From the NCBI GenBank assembly GCA_002502605.1, contig DAPR01000017.1, positions 1 through 14,774 of the forward strand: a stretch of 14,774 nucleotides of DNA, given 5' to 3'. The notes under the pieces were generated by a model that was not told the DNA's origin, ran no database searches, and saw nothing but the letters and a program-made list of their open reading frames with translations. This DNA comes from Euryarchaeota archaeon UBA258. Lineage in GTDB: Archaea > Thermoplasmatota > Poseidoniia > Poseidoniales > Poseidoniaceae. Position 1 is the stretch's first letter; each line of letters opens with the position of its first letter. Position numbers and translations under genes: made by a program. This document shows, one piece after another, positions 7,080 to 13,097 of the stretch.

Positions 7080-7156
7080 GGGCGATTAGGGTAGCCTGGA
7101 TATCCTGTCGGGCTTCGAACCCGACGACGCGGGTTCGAATCCTGCATCGCCCACCA
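7080..7156 (+). tRNA. tRNA-Arg (anticodon TCG), CCA encoded
   Basis: The cloverleaf was folded by hand. The acceptor GGGCGAT (7080-7086) pairs with ATCGCCC (7146-7152). The anticodon stem TCGGG/CCCGA closes the loop CTTCGAA (7113-7119), which puts the anticodon TCG at 7115-7117. The T stem GCGGG/CCTGC closes loop TTCGAAT. The D arm is weak: one G-T pair and a T-T mismatch, depending on register. The discriminator A is followed by genomic CCA (7154-7156). There is no intron. It reads CGA codons. The gap of 33 bases to the convergent ribD stop holds no T-rich terminator. Confidence 0.93.
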
Positions 7157-7189
7157 GCACCCAATGCGAAGGCGTCATGCGTTCTCTGC

Positions 7190-8209
7190 TCAGCGCGACC
7201 AGTGTTGGACGATTTCATCGCCCCATTTCTTGTCATCAAAACGAAGCAAGCCAGCGTTGCTCAAAAGCTCTGCATTGATGCCTGCATCCACTGGCTCAGC
7301 GTGTTCAACTGTGCTTAGAACAAGAAAGAATTCATCGACCAATCCTGCCTCAAGGAAAGCGTGAATGGTTGTGGGTCCACCTTCAACGAGCAACCTTTGC
7401 ACTTCTCGGTCTCCCAACTGATTCAGCAACGGTGTGAGGCCTCGAAACGTCTCCGTCACATGAAGCGTTTCTTCGCCGTCATTGAGCAAAATTGAGTCTT
7501 TAGGAATGCGATCGTTTGGGTCGATGACGATGCGAAGGGGTTGCCGATTTGCTTCGAGCCTTCGAACGGTGAGTGAGGGGTTGTCCCGCACCACGGTCTC
7601 TGCTCCAACCAGAACAGCATCGCATTCATTGCGCAGCCGGTGCACTTCATCGAGGCACCCTTCTGAGGTGAAACGACCAGCGTGTTGGGACCGGTCATCA
7701 ACCGAGCCGTTCCGGTCAACGGCAACTTTGACTGTAACCATTGGACGTCGATGTTCACACCAATGCATGAAAGGACGCATCTGAGCGCCTGCTTCATCCT
7801 CCAGCAAACCTTGGCGGACATGAATGCCGGCTTTTTCGAGCACTTCAATCCCTGCTCCTCGCACGGTTGGGTTGGGATCTGGGTGGGCGACGATGACCTC
7901 TTTGATTCCAGCCCACATCAGGGCTTCTGTGCAAGGTGGAGTTCTGCCAAAATGGTTGCATGGTTCAAGAGTCACATAGGCTGTGGCTCCGTTTGGTGAA
8001 AATCCATTTGTTTCAGCGTCGTGAATCGCCATTTGTTCGGCATGCAGACCACCAAGGTGGTCGTGCCAGCCTTCGGCAATCACTTGGCCTTCTTTGACAA
8101 GGACGCACCCCACCAGCGGATTAGGGCTCACTCGCCCTCTGCCTCGTTCTGCTGCCATTAAGGCCCGGTGCATGAACTTCCGTTCATCGGTGCTCCAGGC
8201 GGTGGCCAT
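7190..8209 (-). CDS. ribD: Bifunctional riboflavin biosynthesis protein RibD (deaminase/reductase)
   Basis: This encodes 339 residues. The N-terminal cytidine-deaminase-like domain (about 8-150) has SPNPLVGCVLV, zinc motif HAE (56-58) and LEPCNHFGRTPPC with zinc ligands Cys84 and Cys93, the classic RibD signature. The C-terminal reductase domain (about 155-339) has PMVTVKVAVDRNGSV, NECDAVLVGAETVVRDNPSL, PLRIVIDPNDRIP and VQRLLVEGGPTTIHAFLEAGLVDE. The enzyme deaminates and then reduces the pyrimidine intermediate after GTP cyclohydrolase II. This fused form is the bacterial arrangement; archaea with the classical pathway use a separate reductase acting before deamination. No other rib gene is in the window. 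ATG 8209 gives the usual short lead-in. Only a weak GAAGAGG precedes it, so the start relies on family length. A 51-codon ORF overlaps its 5' end in another frame. Confidence 0.95.
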   Translation of the reverse strand: MATAWSTDERKFMHRALMAAERGRGRVSPNPLVGCVLVKEGQVIAEGWHDHLGGLHAEQMAIHDAETNGFSPNGATAYVTLEPCNHFGRTPPCTEALMWAGIKEVIVAHPDPNPTVRGAGIEVLEKAGIHVRQGLLEDEAGAQMRPFMHWCEHRRPMVTVKVAVDRNGSVDDRSQHAGRFTSEGCLDEVHRLRNECDAVLVGAETVVRDNPSLTVRRLEANRQPLRIVIDPNDRIPKDSILLNDGEETLHVTETFRGLTPLLNQLGDREVQRLLVEGGPTTIHAFLEAGLVDEFFLVLSTVEHAEPVDAGINAELLSNAGLLRFDDKKWGDEIVQHWSR

Positions 8210-8313
8210 GCCTCTTCCACATGGGTTGGGTTCAAGACATCTTGCTTTCCATCAAGGGCCCATTTCCATGTGCCTCGTCCGCTCAGTCGCTTGTTCATTT
8301 TCTTCTTATGCAT
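8158..8313 (-). CDS. Possible small ORF (51 codons) overlapping the ribD start
   Basis: On the minus strand an ATG at 8313 (or 8298) opens a frame of 51 codons. It begins MHKKKMNKRLSGRGTWKWAL, ends APMNGSSCTGP, and has its stop 52 bases inside ribD in a different frame. A TATA-like TTTAGTATGG lies 18-27 bases upstream of the first ATG, so a leaderless transcript would start at or near this codon. It may be a real small protein, an upstream ORF coupled to ribD translation, or simply the ribD leader. I recognise no family. Confidence 0.25.
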   Translation of the reverse strand: MHKKKMNKRLSGRGTWKWALDGKQDVLNPTHVEEAWPPPGAPMNGSSCTGP

Positions 8314-8315
8314 AA
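8304..8315 (+). promoter_or_regulatory. Possible TATA element for the lipid kinase; contains palindrome TTATGCATAA
   Basis: TTATGCATAA (8306-8315) is a perfect 10-base palindrome and the strongest AT-rich core upstream of the kinase. A start site about 25 bases downstream would fall near 8335-8340, just before the stem-loop at 8344-8366. On the other strand the same bases lie at the expected ribD transcript start. Confidence 0.35.
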
Positions 8316-8330
8316 TGAATGAACATTTAC

Positions 8331-8340
8331 CCATACTAAA
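8331..8340 (-). promoter_or_regulatory. Possible TATA element for ribD
   Basis: The minus strand reads TTTAGTATGG. A start about 25 bases downstream would be near 8310, giving ribD a leader of about 100 bases, or a leaderless start of the 51-codon ORF at 8313. The two opposed TATA candidates lie about 25 bases apart, each at the other's likely start point. Confidence 0.35.
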
Positions 8341-8343
8341 TTG

Positions 8344-8366
8344 TCCGTTCTGCCGCTAAGAACGGA
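8344..8366 (+). repeat. Perfect 8-bp stem-loop in the lipid-kinase leader
   Basis: TCCGTTCT (8344-8351) and AGAACGGA (8359-8366) are exact reverse complements around a 7-base loop (GCCGCTA). It ends 35 bases before the kinase ATG at 8402 and would be at the 5' end of that mRNA if the upstream TATA candidate is used. It lacks a following T-run, so a terminator for ribD-side transcription is unlikely. An operator or an RNA regulatory or stabilising hairpin are the alternatives. Confidence 0.5.
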
Positions 8367-8401
8367 GAAGGTTTCAAACCCCCAACCGGCCTGTTCCCAC
8401 T

Positions 8402-9466
8402 ATGCCCTCCAACGATGTTGCAGCAGGCCCTGCTGTTCTCGAATTCGAAGCAGACACCGCATCGAAATTGAAAAAGGGAGTCCACAAGCCAATTTACGCA
8501 CGTGTTTTTTCGAAAAAGGCAAAGAAGGGAAAAACCACCAAACGACTTCACATGCTTGTGAACCCCTATGCGGGCAACAAAAAAGGAAGGAAGACCGCTG
8601 AGCGAGCAAAAGCATTGCTCGAGGAAGCAGGTTGCAAGGTCGAGACGTATTTTTCGGCATACAGTGGGCATCTGATCGAGATTGCCCGTACCCTTGAAGT
8701 GAAGGCAACCGATTCCTTTGCTGTCGTTGGTGGCGATGGAACGCTTTCTGAAGTGATCACTGGGCGCATGCAAGCCAACAGCGGTAAGAAAGAACTGTTC
8801 GGACTCATTCCTGCCGGGACCGGCAATTCGATGGCAACGGATTTGGGAATTGACGGCGTTGATGCTGCGGTGAAGTGCATCCTCCATGGTTCTCGACAAG
8901 CGCTGGATTTGGCCAAGGTGGAAATGGTTCAGGGCTTACCCGGTGCGGAAGATGGCACCATGGTGCGTTACAGCCACAACTTGGTCACATGGGGCCTTGG
9001 CGTAGATTCGACGATCAAAGCCGAACGAATGCGATGGATGGGGCCTATACGGTATGATGTTGGCATTCTCATGGCCATTATGGCCAACAACCGCCGCCAC
9101 GCCACGTTGACACTCGATGGTGTGACCATGGAAGATGATTACACTCTGTTCCTGATCCAAAACAGCCAAACTGGCGGCTCCATGCTTCCACTGGCGCCCG
9201 GCGCATCGCTCGATGACGGCTTAATGGACATTGGAATTTTGAAGAAGATGACTCGCAGTGACGTTTTGAAAGCTTTTGGAATGCTCAAGAAAGAAGGGCG
9301 GCATGTGTTTCACCCGCGCGTCGATTATCACCGATTCAAATCACTCTCCATCGAAACGCCTTTGCCGACTGCAATCAATGTTGATGGTGAAAACATCGGG
9401 TCAACGCCCCTCCAGATGGAAGTGCTCCCTGGAGCAGTCGAGATTTGTGTTCCGCTCTCAGAATGA
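8402..9466 (+). CDS. Diacylglycerol/sphingosine kinase-family lipid kinase (DAGK catalytic domain)
   Basis: This encodes 354 residues. The catalytic domain begins about residue 48 with LHMLVNPYAGNKKGRK. It continues with FAVVGGDGTLSEVITG (nucleotide-binding GGDGT at 110-114) and LFGLIPAGTGNSMATDLGI (132-150), the hallmark motifs of the DAGK/YegS/LCB5 fold. C-terminal elements include SHNLVTWGLGVDS, PGASLDDGLMDIGILKK and AINVDGENIG, matching the beta-sandwich lipid-binding half. The enzyme should phosphorylate a lipid alcohol with ATP; in an archaeon the substrate may be an isoprenoid glycerol lipid or another lipid, which the sequence does not show. The first ~47 residues, ending in a basic run (KKAKKGKTTKR), are an extension relative to bacterial DgkB/YegS and might bind membranes. 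ATG 8402 opens the frame without a clear Shine-Dalgarno. Its last 9 bases overlap the convergent lipoprotein gene. Confidence 0.9.
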   Translation: MPSNDVAAGPAVLEFEADTASKLKKGVHKPIYARVFSKKAKKGKTTKRLHMLVNPYAGNKKGRKTAERAKALLEEAGCKVETYFSAYSGHLIEIARTLEVKATDSFAVVGGDGTLSEVITGRMQANSGKKELFGLIPAGTGNSMATDLGIDGVDAAVKCILHGSRQALDLAKVEMVQGLPGAEDGTMVRYSHNLVTWGLGVDSTIKAERMRWMGPIRYDVGILMAIMANNRRHATLTLDGVTMEDDYTLFLIQNSQTGGSMLPLAPGASLDDGLMDIGILKKMTRSDVLKAFGMLKKEGRHVFHPRVDYHRFKSLSIETPLPTAINVDGENIGSTPLQMEVLPGAVEICVPLSE

Positions 9467-10924
9467 GAAATCTGAGAACTCTTCCTCGTTTTCGAAGGTC
9501 TCTTTTTGTGGAGGTGCTTGTTCTTGCACCTCAGGTTCATCTTGCTTTGAAACGGTTGCCTTTCGCTTACGGACCGCTCTTTTCTTCGGAGCCGCTTTTG
9601 GTTCTGGCGATGAAGATCGTGTTGGTGCAACGCTGCTGAAATGTTCCTTAGGCTCAGGTTGAGAGGTTGGGGTGACCACACTTGTTGGGGCGCTTGATGT
9701 TCGAGGGGGTGCATCCCAAACGTTGGCTGCGGGTGGGTCTTCAGAATGGAGTTGGCTGACGGTGTTCTCCATTTCCATCGCCGCTTCAGTGACCACCACG
9801 GAGGAACCTCCTCCAGATGTTTTCATCGGAGCAGAGTCGCTCTCATCGGCGAGTGCACTGTCGAAATCGAAACCGGCAAGAGCGCCTGAGGATTCTGACT
9901 TCTTCTGCGATTGTTTCTTTGGAGGGGCGCGTTGCTCTGCCCTGCGTTCAGTTGGCGACATCATACCTGTTGCTTTCGCCTTCTTGACATCCTGTTTGAC
10001 CTTCTTGACGTGATCAACGCCAACTTGGCCAAGGAGAATTTTCATGGTGTCTCTCGCCCCTTTCATCACGAACATCTTGGAGAGGATAAAGGCGCCAACT
10101 GCACCACCAAGTCCGACGACAAAGAACATCATCACGAAACCTGTCCTTCCAAGCAAGGCCACATCACCGTGGACCCACTCGTCCTCAGCATCGCCGCTTG
10201 CGGTGACGCTGGCTCCATCCAATTCAAGACCCGTTACCATGACAAACAACTGTTCTCGGTTTTGACTGCCCACATCAAGGGTGCAATCATCCCTCACAGT
10301 TTGAATGGAGTGGTAGCCGTAGGCGTTGCTGGTGTTGCTAGCGACAAGGTAGCCCTTGACGGTCACAGCTTGGTGCCATTCACCAAGCGACAACATTCCA
10401 TCTTGGATGTGTTCCGTCGTTGGAATCAAACCTAGAATGTACCACCGGCTGTCTTCATCAGCATCGATTTCATCGAGGTCAACGGTCCCCGAACCAGTTT
10501 GTGGATTCAACGGGTCGTTCCAGTCTTTGAGGTCCACCCGTGCACCCTCGCCTTCTATCATCTCATTGGCTTGCTTGAAGGGCATGGATTGAATGGCCGC
10601 ACTTGCGGTCACGCTCAGTCCAATCGATTGAACCTGATCTGTGTGGGATGCATACATTTGGCTTGCTGCAAGGTAGCCGGTGAATTGGATGGCTTGCGTT
10701 TTGTCAACACCGAGGTCTTCCTCACCAGGTGTGCAGCCAACGGCTTGAAGGCCATCCATGCTTTCTTTTTGTGGACCAAGTGTGCTGGAGAAGCTTGTAG
10801 AGGCTCGGTCAAAGTCGACTGAGACAGCGTTGTCACCATCGCCCCAAGAGGCTGTTGAGGGGCCAAGGCACCCTGCGAGCAGCATCAGACCAATCAGGGT
10901 GAAGGCGAAAGCACCTCGGCGCAT
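9458..10924 (-). CDS. Predicted lipoprotein/membrane protein with long charged cytoplasmic tail, unknown function
   Basis: This encodes 488 residues. The N-terminus MRRGAFAFTLIGLMLLAGC ends in a lipobox (LAGC, lipidated Cys19). Residues 20-258 form a polar, presumably external domain with two cysteines (64 and 214) that could pair, and two related segments, FTGYLAASQ (81-89) and VKGYLVASN (189-197). A single membrane span follows at about 260-285 (FVMMFFVVGLGGAVGAFIL), then a ~200-residue tail: basic (VKKVKQDVKKAKA), then Ser/Pro/Lys/Glu-rich low complexity with FDFDSALADESD, ending EEEFSDFSF. The tail should be cytoplasmic and disordered. I recognise no family. An AT-rich stretch lies about 20 bases upstream of ATG 10924, and no Shine-Dalgarno is seen. 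It may be transcribed alone, since tRNA-Ser separates it from the oxidase operon. Confidence 0.85.
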   Translation of the reverse strand: MRRGAFAFTLIGLMLLAGCLGPSTASWGDGDNAVSVDFDRASTSFSSTLGPQKESMDGLQAVGCTPGEEDLGVDKTQAIQFTGYLAASQMYASHTDQVQSIGLSVTASAAIQSMPFKQANEMIEGEGARVDLKDWNDPLNPQTGSGTVDLDEIDADEDSRWYILGLIPTTEHIQDGMLSLGEWHQAVTVKGYLVASNTSNAYGYHSIQTVRDDCTLDVGSQNREQLFVMVTGLELDGASVTASGDAEDEWVHGDVALLGRTGFVMMFFVVGLGGAVGAFILSKMFVMKGARDTMKILLGQVGVDHVKKVKQDVKKAKATGMMSPTERRAEQRAPPKKQSQKKSESSGALAGFDFDSALADESDSAPMKTSGGGSSVVVTEAAMEMENTVSQLHSEDPPAANVWDAPPRTSSAPTSVVTPTSQPEPKEHFSSVAPTRSSSPEPKAAPKKRAVRKRKATVSKQDEPEVQEQAPPQKETFENEEEFSDFSF

Positions 10925-10939
10925 ATTTGCCCAAGGGGC

Positions 10940-10949
10940 GCTTTAGTTT
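10940..10949 (-). promoter_or_regulatory. Possible TATA element for the lipoprotein gene
   Basis: The minus strand reads AAACTAAAGC, 16-25 bases before the ATG at 10924. It is the clearest AT-rich run in the 80-base spacer to tRNA-Ser and would give a leaderless or nearly leaderless transcript. The evidence is position and composition only. Confidence 0.3.
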
Positions 10950-11004
10950 GAGAACTCTTCCCTCAATCTTGGCGATTGATCCCCGATGGAAGGTGGTGTA
11001 GAAA

Positions 11005-11090
11005 TGGCGCAGAGAGAGGGATTCGAACCCCCGTGTCTAGGAGACAGTGGATTTCAAGTCCACCGCAATACCGGGCTATGCGATCTCTGC
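11005..11090 (-). tRNA. tRNA-Ser (anticodon TGA), CCA encoded
   Basis: On the minus strand the acceptor GCAGAGA (from 11090) pairs with TCTCTGC (ending 11009). The anticodon stem GTGGA/TCCAC closes loop CTTGAAA, which puts anticodon TGA at 11056-11054. A class II variable arm TGTCT-CCT-AGACA is present, as expected for tRNA-Ser. The T arm is GGGGG-TTCGAAT-CCCTC. The discriminator is G, and genomic CCA follows (11007-11005). There is no intron. It decodes UCA and probably other UCN codons. Confidence 0.95.
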
Positions 11091-11115
11091 AACAAACCAA
11101 GCGGGGCACCACCCC

Positions 11116-11124
11116 ATCATACCG
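11116..11124 (-). promoter_or_regulatory. Possible TATA element for tRNA-Ser
   Basis: The minus strand reads GGTATGATG, 26-34 bases upstream of the tRNA 5' end at 11090. It lies in the 60-base gap after the SCO gene, so the tRNA can be transcribed independently of the operon. Confidence 0.35.
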
Positions 11125-11150
11125 TTTTCGGCTCGAGCCTTTGCAAGGTT

Positions 11151-12674
11151 TCACTCGTTTTCCTGCTTTCGTGGGGCGATTGCAACCGCCGCCAAACCGA
11201 GCGCTGAGAGCACAAGACCGGTCGTCATTCCCGGGATTCCTTCGTTGTCACTTGGACCAGAGGATTCGCCTAGAACCGCTTCGACATCCATTTGGAAATC
11301 ATCAGCCCGCCAAGAATCACCGGTCCATGCCACAGTTGGTGTCATGCCCTTGATGATGTACGTGATCGTCGAGTGGCCTACGGAGTAATCAATGGCTGAT
11401 GGATCGCTTGACACGCATGATAAGCGGTCGTTTTCAGCCCATTCATAGCCTCCATCGCACATGCAGTGCTTGGAATCTCCAGAGCCCATTTCCCAGCCGT
11501 GATCGTTGCACACGCCCGACTCGACCTCGTCACGAAGGGTTGCGCCTGGTGGGGGGATATCAGAGAGATTGGTTGAATTGGGAGACCATGCAATGTAGGT
11601 TGGCTCAACAAGGCTGTCCATGCCAACTGAGGAAGATTCCCATGCTGCGGAACTTGAATTCCATGTCGAAAGACTCCACCACCACGAGTAATCGGAGGGT
11701 GCGCTCACATTATCGATGGATTCCATGTAGTGCCCGTACTGACTTGCTGGCATCGATGTGTTGATGCCTGCTCCAGCAAAGGCGCCCATCGAAAGATGCC
11801 AACCATTCATGGATTCAATGGTGTGATTTGCAGTGGTGTTGTCTGGGAAGAGCACTTGCATTGTTGGGTGGTGTTCACTCGGTGGGTGAAGCAAAGAGGT
11901 GTTAGCGTTTGAAGCAGCCCACACCAATTGGTCGTGCTCAAGTGCATCGATTGAATCAATGCCAACGCTGGATTCCTCCCATGCTCCTGAGGATTCATTG
12001 TGCACAAGCAAACTCCACCACCACGAGGAGTCTGAGGGGGCCTCGATGCCTTCGATGGCGGTAATGTAGTGTCCGTATTGGCTGTTTGTTGCGTTGATGT
12101 CCCATCCAGCATCGTAGGCCATTGCCTGGTGAAGTTCCCATCCGGAAGGGCTGTTCATCAGTTCAGTAACATTCCCGGAGGTGTCGACGTACGTGACCGT
12201 CGCATCGTCGTTGACTTCGATGTGAGCGTCGATGACTTCCTGATCAACAAGAATACCGAAGTTTCCATACACATCGGTAAGGACTTCCTTATCGCCGGTG
12301 AGATGGGGCCAAGACACGCCGTGCCGTTCAGTGTATTCTGTGAGGACTTCCGGTGTGTCACGGTCGGGATCGACTGAAATCGAAACGAATCCAACGCGTT
12401 CAGCGTCCGAGGGGGAAAGGCCCTCTTGAACAAGACGAAGCGATTGAGTGATTACAGGACAAACATCGGGACAGGCGGTGAAGATGAACGACACAACCGT
12501 GACCTCAGTGTCAAGGGTTGAAAACGTGAAGTTCTCCCCGTTTTGATCGGTAAGTGTGAAGTCAATCACATCATTGCGAGACAATTGATGGCCTTTGTAC
12601 GCGGTTGCGGTGGGTGTGGCCGCAATTAGAAGTGTAAAGCAAACTGCTACAGCAAAGACGCGACGGATATCCAT
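11151..12674 (-). CDS. SCO1/SenC-domain protein with duplicated WWWSL domain and C-terminal anchor
   Basis: This encodes 507 residues. A signal peptide (about 1-25) is followed by an SCO thioredoxin-like domain (about 33-170): FIFTACPDVCP with Cys68 and Cys72, SISVDPDRDTPEVLTEYTER, and WPHLTGDKEVLTDVYG. SCO proteins deliver copper to, or reduce, the Cu-A site of cytochrome oxidase. The family His of the DHS motif aligns with Asp157 (VNDDATVTYVD); the nearest His is 151. Two copies of a ~75-residue domain follow (about 179-253 and 291-363), each with SQYGHY, APSD-x-SWWWSL and AWE-x-SSVG-x-DS, weakly recalling DUF4430. Then come a Cys-rich stretch (C389, C404, C406, C420) and a hydrophobic C-terminus (GIPGMTTGLVLSALGLAAV...PRKQ) resembling archaeal surface anchors. 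ATG 12674 follows GAGGGGAAGG and starts the signal peptide; the ATG at 12689 adds only five residues. It lies 46 bases downstream of COX4, probably in the same operon. Confidence 0.9.
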   Translation of the reverse strand: MDIRRVFAVAVCFTLLIAATPTATAYKGHQLSRNDVIDFTLTDQNGENFTFSTLDTEVTVVSFIFTACPDVCPVITQSLRLVQEGLSPSDAERVGFVSISVDPDRDTPEVLTEYTERHGVSWPHLTGDKEVLTDVYGNFGILVDQEVIDAHIEVNDDATVTYVDTSGNVTELMNSPSGWELHQAMAYDAGWDINATNSQYGHYITAIEGIEAPSDSSWWWSLLVHNESSGAWEESSVGIDSIDALEHDQLVWAASNANTSLLHPPSEHHPTMQVLFPDNTTANHTIESMNGWHLSMGAFAGAGINTSMPASQYGHYMESIDNVSAPSDYSWWWSLSTWNSSSAAWESSSVGMDSLVEPTYIAWSPNSTNLSDIPPPGATLRDEVESGVCNDHGWEMGSGDSKHCMCDGGYEWAENDRLSCVSSDPSAIDYSVGHSTITYIIKGMTPTVAWTGDSWRADDFQMDVEAVLGESSGPSDNEGIPGMTTGLVLSALGLAAVAIAPRKQENE

Positions 12675-12720
12675 GTTCCTTCCCCTCATGCGTGGGGTTT
12701 GAATGTTATGTCGGTTTGGA

Positions 12721-13086
12721 TTATCGTTCGGTTGCGTAGGACCAATCTGGAGTGCACCAACTTGGCAGTCCTGTCACACCTTCAGGGTTGGACAGACCGA
12801 TTCCCCAAAGCATGAGTGCCACAAAGATCCAAGGGAACATGAAGGTGATGTTGAACCACTTGTGCTCATCACGCAAGTGCATGAAGAACGCGGCGATACC
12901 GTATCCCTTGACGATGCCCACAACAATCAGGATTGCCCAAACGACAGACCTGCTGATTGCGATTTCTGTTCCTGGAACGGTCTCAAAGAAAACCGCTCCG
13001 ACTTCGAACAATGTGAACACCATCAAAACGATGAAGTTCCAAAAGTAAATGTCTTTGCCCATGTATAAATTTGCGTGCTCTCCCAT
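12721..13086 (-). CDS. Cytochrome c oxidase subunit IV (prokaryotic COX4/CyoD-like)
   Basis: This encodes 121 residues with three membrane spans at about 13-34, 45-66 and 78-97. KGYGIAAFFMHLRDEHKW (60-77) matches the conserved K-x4-A-x-FFMHL segment of prokaryotic subunit IV, a small accessory subunit that stabilises the haem-copper oxidase. The last ~20 residues (VTGLPSWCTPDW) are polar and probably external. The start at 13086 is fixed by GAGGTGA four bases upstream, which contains the stop codon of COX3; this implies translational coupling. The SCO gene follows after 46 bases. Confidence 0.9.
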   Translation of the reverse strand: MGEHANLYMGKDIYFWNFIVLMVFTLFEVGAVFFETVPGTEIAISRSVVWAILIVVGIVKGYGIAAFFMHLRDEHKWFNITFMFPWIFVALMLWGIGLSNPEGVTGLPSWCTPDWSYATER

Positions 13087-13090
13087 AATC

Positions 13091-13097
13091 TCACCTC
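13091..13097 (-). promoter_or_regulatory. Shine-Dalgarno of COX4 overlapping the COX3 stop codon
   Basis: The minus strand reads TGAGGTGAGATTATG. The first TGA is the COX3 stop, and GAGGTGA precedes the COX4 ATG by four bases. Ribosomes ending COX3 are placed to re-initiate on COX4. Confidence 0.65.

Noticed and set aside
6740..7318. 192-codon plus-strand ORF spanning the YkgJ-like gene and tRNA-Arg
   Set aside because: It runs antisense through a recognisable cysteine-cluster gene and through a tRNA, with no family resemblance of its own.
8336..8899. 187-codon minus-strand ORF opposite the lipid kinase
   Set aside because: It is a shadow of the kinase frame. The kinase has GGDGT and PAGTGNS motifs, while this frame is Cys/Phe-rich without any recognisable pattern.
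11130..11139. Palindrome GGCTCGAGCC after the SCO gene, as a terminator
   Set aside because: A usable loop leaves only a 3-bp stem and no T-run follows on the minus strand. A 10-base palindrome is expected by chance in a window this size.
10976..11388. Plus-strand ORFs over tRNA-Ser giving peptides like AQREGFEPPCLGDSGFQVH
   Set aside because: This is the familiar spurious antisense translation of a tRNA gene. The cloverleaf, long variable arm and encoded CCA explain the sequence.
11670..12035. Similar DNA segments (ctccaccaccacgag at about 11678 and 12011) as a direct-repeat mobile element
   Set aside because: They encode the same SWWWSL position in the two protein repeats of the SCO fusion. 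This is an internal domain duplication, not an insertion.
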